DNA of 64,000 nucleotides from Qipengyuania_B thermophila (GTDB taxonomy: Bacteria > Pseudomonadota > Alphaproteobacteria > Sphingomonadales > Sphingomonadaceae), in assembly GCF_004153605.1 (NCBI RefSeq), contig NZ_SDSI01000002.1, positions 789,883 through 853,882 on the forward strand. The letters are read 5' to 3'. The first letter of the stretch is position 1. Every line of letters starts with the position of its first letter. The translations under genes and the position numbers were made by a program. Of this stretch, positions 40,121-50,609 are shown piece after piece. The notes beneath the pieces are model-generated. The model had not been told where the DNA came from and did no database searches. It worked only from the letters and a program-made list of their open reading frames with translations.

Positions 40121-40157
40121 GTGCCGGGAACAGGTCTGCGTCCGGCACCGCCTGTTC
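40121..40157. repeat. Interleaved inverted repeats between convergent genes (pseudoknot-capable)
   Basis: Two perfect 7-base inverted repeats are interleaved. GTGCCGG (40121-40127) pairs with CCGGCAC (40142-40148), and GAACAGG (40128-40134) pairs with CCTGTTC (40151-40157). The order a-b-a'-b' allows either of two exclusive hairpins or an H-type pseudoknot in RNA from either strand. It fills the gap between the converging genes ending at 40112 and 40156 and may serve as a terminator, though no U tract is present. Confidence 0.6.
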
Positions 40158-40701
40158 AGCTGAGGCCGCGGATGCTCCGGTAGTTGATGCCCCGCACCCG
40201 GCCACCATCGACGAGGCAGGTGAACCGCCCGTTGTCCGAGAAGCCGCGACGGTCCGATCCGCGCCAGTCGTCGCGCCCGTGTCCATAGCCGTAGCCGCGG
40301 GTGTCCTCGACCCGCAGGCGCCCGTTCACCTCCAGACCGCGGCGGGTGCGATTGACGTTGTTGATGTGCGTGACCTCGGCGTAGCGGTAGCCGGCCCGAC
40401 GCGCGTCGATCTGCGCGGCGCGCACGCATTGCTCCACCGCCTGACGGGGATTGTCGAACCGGTAGCCGTAGCGATCATCGTAGCGCCGGTCATAGCGGTC
40501 GCGGCTCGCCGCCGAGATCACCGCCGCCAGCCCGCCCAGCACCACCGCACCGGCGATGATCTCGCCCGCGCTGATGCTGTTGCGCGCGCGCTCGTGTTCG
40601 TAGTCGCGCCAACGGTCCTGCGCAGCAGCCGGCGCTGCCGCCGCCAGCATCACCGATCCTGCCGCCACCGCCGCACTCAGCCTCTTGCTCAAGCCGTTCA
40701 T
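40156..40701 (-). CDS. Exported protein of unknown function, Arg/Tyr/Asp-rich
   Basis: A 181-residue protein with a signal peptide (1-28, ending AAAAPAAAQ). A short hydrophobic, Gly/Ala-rich segment (IIAGAVVLGGLAAVISAAS, about 48-66) may be a glycine-zipper membrane helix. A charged stretch with repeated RY/DD pairs (RDRYDRRYDDRYGYRFD) leads to a C-terminal domain with two cysteines (EQCVRAA, FTCLVDG). The pattern is common in exported sphingomonad proteins of unknown role. GGAGG lies 9 bases before the ATG. It follows the peptidase gene on the same strand by 129 bases. Confidence 0.78.
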   Translation of the reverse strand: MNGLSKRLSAAVAAGSVMLAAAAPAAAQDRWRDYEHERARNSISAGEIIAGAVVLGGLAAVISAASRDRYDRRYDDRYGYRFDNPRQAVEQCVRAAQIDARRAGYRYAEVTHINNVNRTRRGLEVNGRLRVEDTRGYGYGHGRDDWRGSDRRGFSDNGRFTCLVDGGRVRGINYRSIRGLS

Positions 40702-40830
40702 CGTCTTTGCCTCCTTGCTCCGGAACCCAGACAGGGCTGCGTCCCGGAGCGGGAATAGCAAAGTCGTTCTAGGCCAAGGCTGAACCTTGAGGACAGGCCT
40801 TGTTCATCCTTAGGGTCGCCACAATGAACG

Positions 40831-42984
<2,154 letters not shown>

Positions 42985-43107
42985 GCAGGATCCTCTGGCA
43001 GAAACGACGGCCGCGACCCTACCGCCTTTGCGGCGCGTCGCAAGCGCATCCGCATGCCATACCCGCATGGATGTTTGCGCAACTTGAACGGCTTGCGGTG
43101 GCGCAAG

Positions 43108-43134
43108 GAAAAGGCCGCGGAACCATCCGCGGCC
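43108..43134 (-). terminator. Rho-independent terminator of the alpha ribosomal operon
   Basis: On the minus strand a perfect nine-base stem GGCCGCGGA / TCCGCGGCC (43134-43126 and 43121-43113) with a four-base loop is followed by TTTTCC. It lies 28 bases after the rplQ stop. Confidence 0.88.
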
Positions 43135-43161
43135 TCGTCCAGCACCCGGCGGCGACCGGGA

Positions 43162-43584
43162 TCAGGCGTCTTCCAGCGCCTCGTCAGGCTGAAGAACCGG
43201 ACCGCTGTCCTGGCCCTTGGCCGCCACGTCGCGGTCGACCAGCTCGATGACCGCCATCGGAGCCGCGTCGCTGGCGCGGTACCCGGCCTTGATGATGCGC
43301 GTGTAGCCGCCTTCGCGCCCGGCATACCGCTCCCCGAGCGTGTCGAACAGCTTGCGCAGCTGCGTCTCGTCACCCAGCCGGCTCATCGCCAGCCGGCGGT
43401 TGGACAGGCCGCCACGCTTGGCAAGGGTGATCAGCTTCTCGACATAAGGCCGCAATTCCTTGGCCTTGGGCAAGGTCGTGGTGATCTGCTCATGCTTGAT
43501 GAGCGCCGCCGCCAGATTGCGCAGCAGCGCCGTGCGGTGCCCCGACTTCCGCCCCAGCTTGCGTTGAGAAATCCCGTGTCGCAT
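43162..43584 (-). CDS. rplQ: 50S ribosomal protein L17
   Basis: A 140-residue protein beginning MRHGISQRKLGRKSGHRTALLR, the invariant L17 start, with LPKAKELRPYVEKLITLAKRG following. A 25-residue acidic tail (LQPDEALEDA) extends the usual length. It is the last gene of the alpha operon, 82 bases after rpoA. Confidence 0.97.
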   Translation of the reverse strand: MRHGISQRKLGRKSGHRTALLRNLAAALIKHEQITTTLPKAKELRPYVEKLITLAKRGGLSNRRLAMSRLGDETQLRKLFDTLGERYAGREGGYTRIIKAGYRASDAAPMAVIELVDRDVAAKGQDSGPVLQPDEALEDA

Positions 43585-43666
43585 TCGTCATCTCCGTTCG
43601 TCCCGGGTCCGTGCAAGGCAACCCGGGCCAGGCTGAGGCAGGGGTCAGCCCGTCCCCGTCAAAGGT

Positions 43667-44722
43667 TCAGCCGAGAAGTTCCTGCTCGAGCTTCTTGGCC
43701 ATGTCCTCGATGTTCTCGGGCGGCCAGCCAGGGATGTCCATGCCAAGCCTCAGCCCCATGCTCGACAGCACTTCCTTGATCTCGTTCAGTGACTTGCGAC
43801 CGAAATTGGGCGTGCGCAGCATCTCGGCTTCGCTTTTCTGGACGAGATCGCCGATGTAGATGATGTTGTCGTTCTTGAGGCAGTTGGCCGACCGGACCGA
43901 AAGTTCGAGCTCGTCCACCTTCTTGAGCAGATAGCGGTTGAGCTGGTTGGTGTCGGTTTCCTGCGGCTCCGCGGCATGACCGATCATGGTGGCGCCGCTG
44001 TGGGCGACGCCATCCTCGAAGTGGACGAACAGCGCCAGCTGATCCTGAAGGATGCGCGCCGCGTAGCCGACCGCGTCGTGCGGGGCGACGGTGCCGTCCG
44101 TCTCGACGGTCAGCGACAGCTTGTCGTAGTCGAGTTCCTGTCCGACGCGGGCGTTCTCGACCTTGTAGCTGACCTGCCGCACCGGCGAATACAGCGCGTC
44201 AACGGGGATGAGACCGATGGGCGCGTCGACCGGCCGGTTCTGCACCGCCGGCACGTAGCCCTTGCCGGTGTTTGCGGTCAGTTCCATGTTCAGCGTGGCC
44301 CCCTCGTCGAGATGACAGATGACCAGCTTCTTGTTCATGATCTCGATGTCGCCGCTCACGGCGATGTCGCCCGCGGTCACCTCGCCCGGCCCGGTGGCGC
44401 TCAGCTGCAGGCGCTTCGGACCGTCGCCTTCCATGCGGAGGGCGATCTGCTTCACGTTGAGGACGATGTCGGTGACATCCTCGCGCACGCCGGCAAGCGA
44501 GGAGAACTCGTGCAACACGCCCTCGATCTTGATGGAGGTGATGGCGGCCCCCTGCAACGACGACAGGAGCGTGCGGCGCAGCGCGTTGCCGAGCGTCAGG
44601 CCGAAGCCGCGCTCCAGCGGCTGCGCCACGAAGGTGAGCCGGCGCCGGCTGTCCGTGCTGTCCTTGATCTCGAGCTGGTTGGGCTTCTTCAGTTCCTGCC
44701 AGTTCTTGGTGTTGACGGCCAT
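43667..44722 (-). CDS. rpoA: RNA polymerase alpha subunit
   Basis: A 351-residue protein. The N-terminal dimerisation domain includes FGLTLGNALRRTLLSSLQGAAIT, and after a linker near 250 the C-terminal domain (ELSVRSANCLKNDNI, then the LRTPNFGRKSLNEIKEVL helices) binds UP elements and activators. Length is slightly above E. coli (329). It lies between rpsK and rplQ in standard order. Confidence 0.98.
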   Translation of the reverse strand: MAVNTKNWQELKKPNQLEIKDSTDSRRRLTFVAQPLERGFGLTLGNALRRTLLSSLQGAAITSIKIEGVLHEFSSLAGVREDVTDIVLNVKQIALRMEGDGPKRLQLSATGPGEVTAGDIAVSGDIEIMNKKLVICHLDEGATLNMELTANTGKGYVPAVQNRPVDAPIGLIPVDALYSPVRQVSYKVENARVGQELDYDKLSLTVETDGTVAPHDAVGYAARILQDQLALFVHFEDGVAHSGATMIGHAAEPQETDTNQLNRYLLKKVDELELSVRSANCLKNDNIIYIGDLVQKSEAEMLRTPNFGRKSLNEIKEVLSSMGLRLGMDIPGWPPENIEDMAKKLEQELLG

Positions 44723-44834
44723 GAAATTCCCCTAGGGTTTGCTCCGGAGTGGCGGCTTCCCGATGCGCTCGCCGCCAGGCTCCGTCAGGTTTGGTGCCGG
44801 TCCGCGTGGCGCGGACGGCACCCGGCAGGCTCGC

Positions 44835-45224
44835 TCAGACGCGGCGGCGCTTGGACGGACGAACGCCGTTGTGCGGGATGGGCGTCACGTCGCGGATGGA
44901 GGTGATCGTGAAGCCGACGGCCTGCAGCGCCCGCAGCGCGCTCTCGCGGCCCGAGCCCGGCCCCTTCACCTCGACTTCGAGGGTGCGCACGCCATGCTCG
45001 GCCGCCTTCTTGCCGGCATCATCGGCCGCGACCTGCGCCGCGTAGGGGGTCGACTTGCGGCTTCCCTTGAAGCCCATCATCCCCGCGCTGGACCAGCTGA
45101 TCGCGTTGCCCTGCGCGTCGGTGATCGTAACCATGGTGTTGTTGAAGCTGGCATTCACATGGGCGATGCCGCTGGAGATATTCTTGCGCTCGCTGCGCCG
45201 GATCCGGCCTGGTTCGCGTGCCAT
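44835..45224 (-). CDS. rpsK: 30S ribosomal protein S11
   Basis: A 129-residue protein with the invariant GIAHVNASFNNTMVTITD, SSAGMMGFKGSRKSTPYAAQ and a C terminus DVTPIPHNGVRPSKRRRV. It forms part of the 30S platform. A 112-base gap separates it from rpoA. Confidence 0.98.
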   Translation of the reverse strand: MAREPGRIRRSERKNISSGIAHVNASFNNTMVTITDAQGNAISWSSAGMMGFKGSRKSTPYAAQVAADDAGKKAAEHGVRTLEVEVKGPGSGRESALRALQAVGFTITSIRDVTPIPHNGVRPSKRRRV

Positions 45225-45337
45225 ATCGTGAGTCCTTGAAGGTGGTGTGACGACCGGCGATGACGCGGGCCGTCAGCGTTGCAACCATGTACCCGGGCAG
45301 GAGCCGAACGCATCGGCCCACCGCCCCTCGCGCGCCG

Positions 45338-45706
45338 CTACTTCTTCTTGCCGGCGATCGGCTTCGCCTTGCCCTTGCGGGTCCGGGCATTGGTGTGGGT
45401 GCGCTGACCCCGGACCGGCAGCCCCGCGCGGTGCCGCAGGCCGCGATAGGAGCGCAGGTCCATCAGCCGCTTGATGTTCATCGCCGTGTTGCGGCGCAGG
45501 TCGCCTTCGACGACATGGTCGGCATCAATCGCCTCGCGGATCTGAAGAACCTCCTGGTCCGACAGGTCCTGCACACGGCGGGAGTGGTCGATCCCGAGCT
45601 TGGTGGCGAGCTGTTCCGCCGTCGTCCGGCCAATGCCGTGAATGTAGGTGAGCGCGACGATCACGCGCTTGTTGGTGGGGATGTTCACCCCGGCAATACG
45701 TGCCAC
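45338..45706 (-). CDS. rpsM: 30S ribosomal protein S13
   Basis: A 122-residue protein when started at the GTG at 45706 (reading MARIAGVNIPTNKR), which matches the family start and has GGAG at a good distance. An ATG four codons upstream would give 126 residues. The basic C terminus THTNARTRKGKAKPIAGKKK contacts the P-site tRNA. It is the first gene of the alpha operon, 207 bases downstream of adk, with a promoter at 45880-45908. Confidence 0.96.
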   Translation of the reverse strand: MARIAGVNIPTNKRVIVALTYIHGIGRTTAEQLATKLGIDHSRRVQDLSDQEVLQIREAIDADHVVEGDLRRNTAMNIKRLMDLRSYRGLRHRAGLPVRGQRTHTNARTRKGKAKPIAGKKK

Positions 45707-45879
45707 ACTGTTCTCCATGCTCCACAGGAGGCTGATCGCCCTGCGGTTTCCCGCCTCGGCTCCGCTCCTATCTCATCGCGTTTATCGCCAGACGCTGCCC
45801 CGAAACGGCAAAAGAAAGGACCGCGCCCTGCCCGTGCGGCATACGCTGTCCCTGTCCGGCAGAACTGGCGAATGGGCGC

Positions 45880-45908
45880 CGCTTACGCCGATTCGGCAGG
45901 AGCGTCAA
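45880..45908 (-). promoter_or_regulatory. Predicted promoter of the rpsM-rpsK-rpoA-rplQ operon
   Basis: On the minus strand TTGACG (45908-45903), a 17-base spacer and TAAGCG (45885-45880) lie just after the adk stop, predicting a start near 45873 and a leader of about 165 bases before rpsM. A second -35-like TTGACA overlaps it at 45917-45912. Prediction only. Confidence 0.5.
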
Positions 45909-45913
45909 GCATG

Positions 45914-46654
45914 TCAACGGGTTTGGTGTGCGGCGTCTGCGGCAGCCTTGCCGGACGGTCGCTCCGGCAGCTCCCCGCTTCCTTCCATGCTCGCCTGCGA
46001 GACATCGGCGAACCCGAGGATGGCGGCGATCTGCGCCGTCACTTCAGCGATCGGGCGCATGCCGTCGATCCGCCGCACGATCCCGCGCTGCTCGTACAGC
46101 GGGAGGATCGGGGCCGTCTTGGCCCGGTATTCCGCCATCCGGGTGCGCACCGTGTCGGCGTTGTCGTCCGGGCGGCGCTTGAAGCCGTGCGAACCGCACA
46201 CGTCGCAGGTGCCCGGCACCCGCGGCAGCCGGTGGACGTCATGGTACCCTTCGCCGCAATTGGCGCAGGTGAAGCGCCCGGTGATCCGTTCGACGAGCGC
46301 GTCCTCGTCGACGTCGAGCTCGATCACGTAATCCAGTGTGCGGCCATGACGGGCAAGGATCGCATCAAGCTCTCGCGCCTGCCCCTCCGTGCGCGGATAC
46401 CCGTCGAAGATGGCGCCGGCTTCGGGAGGCAGAGCCAGAAGCTCCGCATCGATGAGCGCGGAGACAATCTCGTCGGAGACGAGCTCGCCCCGCGCCATGA
46501 TGCCGCGCACCGTCTCGCCGATGGGCGTGCCGGCCTGCACCGCCGCGCGCAGCATGTCGCCCGTGGAAAGCTGCCGCATGCCATGCGCGTGTACAAGATG
46601 ATGAGCCTGCGTTCCCTTGCCGGCTCCCGGCGGACCGAGAAGGATGATGTTCAT
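45914..46654 (-). CDS. adk: Adenylate kinase (zinc-LID type)
   Basis: Adk balances ATP, ADP and AMP. The 246-residue protein has the P-loop GPPGAGKGTQ (7-16), the AMP site (STGDMLRAA) and DGYPRT. The long LID domain carries four cysteines (Cys130, Cys133, Cys150, Cys153) as in zinc-binding LIDs of Gram-positive enzymes. A 30-residue acidic/Gly tail (after IAAILGFADV) extends the usual length. Placement between secY and rpsM is common. It starts 31 bases after the secY stop. Confidence 0.96.
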   Translation of the reverse strand: MNIILLGPPGAGKGTQAHHLVHAHGMRQLSTGDMLRAAVQAGTPIGETVRGIMARGELVSDEIVSALIDAELLALPPEAGAIFDGYPRTEGQARELDAILARHGRTLDYVIELDVDEDALVERITGRFTCANCGEGYHDVHRLPRVPGTCDVCGSHGFKRRPDDNADTVRTRMAEYRAKTAPILPLYEQRGIVRRIDGMRPIAEVTAQIAAILGFADVSQASMEGSGELPERPSGKAAADAAHQTR

Positions 46655-46685
46655 GTCCTGCCCCTATCCGGCCGCGCCGCCACGC

Positions 46686-48050
46686 TCAGCGCATCCGCCC
46701 CTTCAGCTTGGCCTTCTTGATCAGGTCGCCATACTGGTGCGCGAGCAGATGCGACTGAATCTGGCTGATCGTGTCAACCGTCACGTTCACGACGATGAGC
46801 AGGCTCGTTCCTCCAAGGAACAGCGGAATGCCCGTCTGCGCGATCAGGTATTCGGGTATGACGCACACCAGGGTGAGGTAGATCGCGCCCACCACGGTGA
46901 TGCGGGTGAGGACGTAGTCGAGGTATTCCTCCGTCCGCTTGCCGGGCCGGATCCCGGGAATGAACCCGCCGTTCTTCTTCAGGTTTTCCGCCGTTTCCTC
47001 GGGGTTGAAGACAACCGCCGTGTAGAAGAAGGCGAAGAAGATGATCCCGGCCGCATACAGCACCATGTACAGGGGCTGCCCGTGCCCGAGGTAGAAGTTG
47101 AGTGTCTGGATGATGCTTCCGGCAGTTGTCTGCGGCCCGACCGAATTGCCCGCGAACTGGCTGATCGTCAGCGGCAGCAGCAGCAGCGAACTCGCGAAGA
47201 TCGGCGGAATGACCCCAGCCGTGTTGAGCTTGAGCGGGAGGTGCGACCGGTCTGCCTGCATCATGCCGCGCGCCGTGGCCCGCTTCGGGTACTGGATCAG
47301 CAGCCGCCGCTGCGCGCTTTCCATGAAGCAGATGAACACGATGAGCGCCACCACCATCAGCGTGAAGCCGACGATGAGGCCCGGCGAGATGGATCCGGTG
47401 CGACCGCCCTCGAAGAAGTTGCCGACGAAGCTCGGGAACTGGGCGACGATGCCGGCCATGATGATCAGCGACACACCGTTGCCGATGCCGCGGCTGGTGA
47501 TCTGCTCGCCAAGCCACAGCAGGAACATGGTGCCGCCGACGAGGCTGATGACGGCGCCGACGCGGAACCCGATCCCCGGCTGCACGACCGCCGCAAGGCC
47601 GTTCTGGGCAGCGAAACTCTCGAGACCGGCCGCGAGAAACCATCCCTGGATCGCGCACAGGAACACCGTTCCATAGCGCGTGTACTGGTTGAGCTTCTGC
47701 CGGCCGCTGGCACCTTCCTTCTTCATCGCCGCCAGCGTCGGGTGCAGCGCCGCCGCCAGCTGAACGACGATGGACGCGGTGATGTAGGGCATGACCCCGA
47801 GCGCGATGAGGCTCATCCGCTCCAGACTGCCGCCGGAGAAGGTGTTGAACAGGTCGAGGATCCCGCCCCGCGCCTGGTCATACAGCTGGTTCAGGATCAG
47901 CGGATTGACGCCCGGAAGCGGCACGAAGCTCAGGAACCGGAACACGATCAGCGCTCCGATCGTGAACCAGATCCGCTTCTTGAGCTCGGTCGCCTTGGAG
48001 AAGTTCGCGAAGCTGAGATTGCTGGCGAGGTTGTCGGCGCGTGATGCCAT
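46686..48050 (-). CDS. secY: Protein translocase subunit SecY
   Basis: The 454-residue pore of the Sec translocon has ten membrane helices. Visible are the first helix after ELKKRIWFTIG, the plug region FNTFSGGSLERMSLIALGVMPYI, and the C5 cytoplasmic loop FNPEETAENLKKNGGFIPGIRPG contacted by SecA and the ribosome. The ATG at 48050 fits the family. The 181-base gap to rplO is the longest inside the spc operon and shows no clear promoter. No rpmJ gene lies between secY and rpsM. Confidence 0.97.
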   Translation of the reverse strand: MASRADNLASNLSFANFSKATELKKRIWFTIGALIVFRFLSFVPLPGVNPLILNQLYDQARGGILDLFNTFSGGSLERMSLIALGVMPYITASIVVQLAAALHPTLAAMKKEGASGRQKLNQYTRYGTVFLCAIQGWFLAAGLESFAAQNGLAAVVQPGIGFRVGAVISLVGGTMFLLWLGEQITSRGIGNGVSLIIMAGIVAQFPSFVGNFFEGGRTGSISPGLIVGFTLMVVALIVFICFMESAQRRLLIQYPKRATARGMMQADRSHLPLKLNTAGVIPPIFASSLLLLPLTISQFAGNSVGPQTTAGSIIQTLNFYLGHGQPLYMVLYAAGIIFFAFFYTAVVFNPEETAENLKKNGGFIPGIRPGKRTEEYLDYVLTRITVVGAIYLTLVCVIPEYLIAQTGIPLFLGGTSLLIVVNVTVDTISQIQSHLLAHQYGDLIKKAKLKGRMR

Positions 48051-48231
48051 GTCAGTCCGGTTGCCTTCGTTCAGGCCGGCCCCTCCCGGCGTGCACAGCA
48101 CAGATAAGGGGCGGCGCGGGAAAAGTCGAACAGCTTTGCCAACATCCGCGGCGCCGCTGAAGCGCCGTTCGACCACGGGCGGCCACGCGGGCCTGCGCGC
48201 TGCTCAGCCGGCAGCCGCGCGGCGGCCCGGA

Positions 48232-48720
48232 TCAGCTGTCCGCCGCTGCGGCGTCCGTCTTCGTCCCGGTCACGGTCACCGTTCCACCCGCGTCCTCGAC
48301 CGCCTTGACCGCGCCCTTCGAGGCACCGGCGACCCGCAGCTCCAGCCGCGACGTCAGCGTTCCCTTGCCGAGCAAGCGAACGCCGTCGCGCCCGCCGCGG
48401 GCAAGTCCGGCGCCCTTGAGCACCGCATGATCGATCACACCGTCCGCGGACAGCTTGCCGCTGTCGATCATCTTCTGGAGCATGCCGACATTCACCTCGG
48501 CGTAGTCCTTGGCGAAGATGTTGTTGAAGCCGCGCTTCGGAAGCCGCATGTGCAGCGGCATCTGGCCGCCTTCGAAGCCGTTGATCGAGACGCCGGACCG
48601 CGCCTTCGCGCCCTTCTGGCCGCGCCCGGCGGTCTTGCCCTTGCCCGACCCGATCCCGCGGCCCACGCGAAGGCGGCCCTTGCGCGCGCCGTCATTGTCA
48701 CGGATGTCATTCAGTTTCAT
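48232..48720 (-). CDS. rplO: 50S ribosomal protein L15
   Basis: A 162-residue protein with MKLNDIRDNDGARKGRLRVGRG and GKGKTAGRGQKGAKARSG, the Gly/Lys-rich N terminus of L15, and a short Asp/Ala tail. The ATG at 48720 is used. A GTG three codons upstream is possible. Confidence 0.96.
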   Translation of the reverse strand: MKLNDIRDNDGARKGRLRVGRGIGSGKGKTAGRGQKGAKARSGVSINGFEGGQMPLHMRLPKRGFNNIFAKDYAEVNVGMLQKMIDSGKLSADGVIDHAVLKGAGLARGGRDGVRLLGKGTLTSRLELRVAGASKGAVKAVEDAGGTVTVTGTKTDAAAADS

Positions 48721-48768
48721 GTTCTGCACTCGCTTTCGCTATGTTCGCGCGCGGATCCGGTGATCCGT

Positions 48769-48945
48769 TCAGTCGACGATGGCCACCATGTGCGGGAGTT
48801 TGGCCAGGGCGCCGCGCACCTCGGGCGTGTCCTGCACTTCGACGACGCGGTTCATCTTGCCAAGGCCCAGCCCCAGCAGAATCTTGCGCTGGTCGCTTGG
48901 ACGGCGGATCGGGCTGCCGATCTGCTTGATCTTGATTGTCGCCAT
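48769..48945 (-). CDS. rpmD: 50S ribosomal protein L30
   Basis: A 58-residue protein reading MATIKIKQIGSPIRRPSDQR, with GLGKMNRVVEVQDTPEVRG, the single L30 fold. GGAG and AAGG precede the ATG at 48945. Five bases separate it from rpsE. Confidence 0.96.
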   Translation of the reverse strand: MATIKIKQIGSPIRRPSDQRKILLGLGLGKMNRVVEVQDTPEVRGALAKLPHMVAIVD

Positions 48946-48950
48946 TGCCT

Positions 48951-49727
48951 TCACTCCGTCAGCGCCGCGGCGTCCGCCTCGGCTTCGGCAGCAGTGCCTC
49001 CGCCCGAACGGCCCATCAGGTCGGCGATCCGCTTGCCCCGCCGTTGGGCGACGCTCTTGGGCGAGGTCTGATCCGAAAGCGCGTCGAACGTCGCCCGGAT
49101 CATGTTGTAGGGGTTGGAGGTGCCCACCGACTTCGTCACGACATCCGCCACCCCGAGGCTCTCGAACACGGCGCGCATCGGACCACCGGCGATGATCCCG
49201 GTTCCCGCCGGAGCCGAGCGCACCGTCACCTTTCCGGCGCCGAACCGGCCGTTGCCGTCATGATGCAGGGTGCGGCCGTCACGAAGCGGCACGCGGATCA
49301 TCTTCTTCTTCGCCGCCGCCGTCGCCTTGGTGATGGCTTCGGGCACTTCGCGAGCCTTGCCGTGGCCAAAGCCGACACGTCCGGTGCCGTCACCCACGAC
49401 GACCAGCGCCGCGAACCCAAAGCGCTTGCCGCCCTTCACCGTCTTGGAGACGCGGTTGATGTGGACGAGCTTCTCGATGAGGCCGTCGTCCTCCTCTTCG
49501 CGACGCCCGCGTCGGTCGTCGCGCCCACGCCCGCGGTTCCCGCCGCGTCCGCGATCCCCGCCACGTCCCTGGCGCTCACCACGCCCGGCCCGCGGCTGAC
49601 TCGGATCGCCCGCCGCTGCGGACTGCTCCTGCGCCGCTTCGCTTGGAGACTGATCCGCCTGGGGGATTGCCGCGCCGCCTTCGGGAGCGCCTGCGCGTTC
49701 GCTGTTCTCGATGGTGCTGTCTGCCAT
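48951..49727 (-). CDS. rpsE: 30S ribosomal protein S5 with RG-rich N-terminal extension
   Basis: A 258-residue protein. The S5 body (about 82-230) has LVHINRVSKTVKGGKRFGF, GDGTGRVGFGHGKAREVP and the AGTGIIAGGPMRAVFE segment. In front lies an extension of about 78 residues, first acidic/Gln-rich and then Arg/Gly-rich (GRGERQGRGGDRGRGGNRGR), unlike the 165-residue E. coli protein. The ATG at 49727 is the only good start near rplR, 2 bases after its stop, so the extension appears genuinely translated. Confidence 0.95.
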   Translation of the reverse strand: MADSTIENSERAGAPEGGAAIPQADQSPSEAAQEQSAAAGDPSQPRAGRGERQGRGGDRGRGGNRGRGRDDRRGRREEEDDGLIEKLVHINRVSKTVKGGKRFGFAALVVVGDGTGRVGFGHGKAREVPEAITKATAAAKKKMIRVPLRDGRTLHHDGNGRFGAGKVTVRSAPAGTGIIAGGPMRAVFESLGVADVVTKSVGTSNPYNMIRATFDALSDQTSPKSVAQRRGKRIADLMGRSGGGTAAEAEADAAALTE

Positions 49728-49729
49728 GT

Positions 49730-50074
49730 TCAGAACTCCAGCCCGCCTTCGCGGGCAGCATCGGCCAGCGCCTTGACGCGACCGTGATAAAGATAGCCGC
49801 CCCGGTCGAACACCACGGTCTTCACCCCCGCCTCGCTGGCCGCAGCCGCGAGCGCGGATCCGACCTGCGTGGCGGCCGCGACATTGGCGCCGGACACCTC
49901 GCCTCCGAGCGTGGATGCTGCAGCCAGCGTGCGCCCGCTCGCGTCGTCGATGATCTGCGCATAGATATGCTTGTTCGTCCGGTGCACCGAAAGGCGCGGA
50001 CGGCCGCCGCCGCGCTGCCTGAGCGCAGTGCGCACCCGGCGCCGGCGGCGGTCGAATGTGGAAAGCTTGGCCAT
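49730..50074 (-). CDS. rplR: 50S ribosomal protein L18
   Basis: A 114-residue 5S-rRNA-binding protein with FDRRRRRVRTALRQRGGGRPRLS, SVHRTNKHIYAQIIDD and the C-terminal FDRGGYLYHGRVKALADAAREGGL. It starts at 50074, one base after the rplF stop. Confidence 0.96.
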   Translation of the reverse strand: MAKLSTFDRRRRRVRTALRQRGGGRPRLSVHRTNKHIYAQIIDDASGRTLAAASTLGGEVSGANVAAATQVGSALAAAASEAGVKTVVFDRGGYLYHGRVKALADAAREGGLEF

Positions 50075-50075
50075 C

Positions 50076-50609
50076 TTACTTCTTCTTCCCTTCCTTGCGG
50101 AAGATGTACTCGCCGCGGTACTTGATCCCCTTGCCCTTGTACGGCTCGGGCTTGCGCCATTCGCGCACTTCCGCCGCGAACTGTCCCACCGCCTGCTTGT
50201 CGATGCCGCTGATCTCCACGGTCGTCTGGTCAGGGGTCTTGACCTCGACGCCCTCGGGCACGTCGAGTTCGACGTCATGGCTGTAGCCAAGCTGCAGCTT
50301 CAGCTTGCGCCCCTGCGCCTGTGCGCGGTAGCCGACGCCGGCGATCTCCAGCGTCTTGGTAAACCCTTCCGTCACGCCTTCGACGAGGTTCGACACGAGG
50401 GTCCGCTGCATCCCCCAGAAGGCGCGGGCCCGCTTGCTGTCGTTAGCCGGCTGCACGGAGATGCTGCCATCCTCCACCCGGTAGTCGATGTCATCCGACA
50501 GACCCATCGAGAGCGTGCCCTTCGGCCCCTTGACCACGAGTGTTCCGGCATCGATCGTGGCGGTCACGCCACCGGGGACGACGACAGGCCGTTTTCCGAT
50601 GCGGCTCAT
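50076..50609 (-). CDS. rplF: 50S ribosomal protein L6
   Basis: A 177-residue, two-domain protein with MSRIGKRPV at the start, VVKGPKGTLS, and the C-terminal signature EPYKGKGIKYRGEYI. Its ATG shares one base with the rpsH stop (TGATG). Confidence 0.97.
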   Translation of the reverse strand: MSRIGKRPVVVPGGVTATIDAGTLVVKGPKGTLSMGLSDDIDYRVEDGSISVQPANDSKRARAFWGMQRTLVSNLVEGVTEGFTKTLEIAGVGYRAQAQGRKLKLQLGYSHDVELDVPEGVEVKTPDQTTVEISGIDKQAVGQFAAEVREWRKPEPYKGKGIKYRGEYIFRKEGKKK

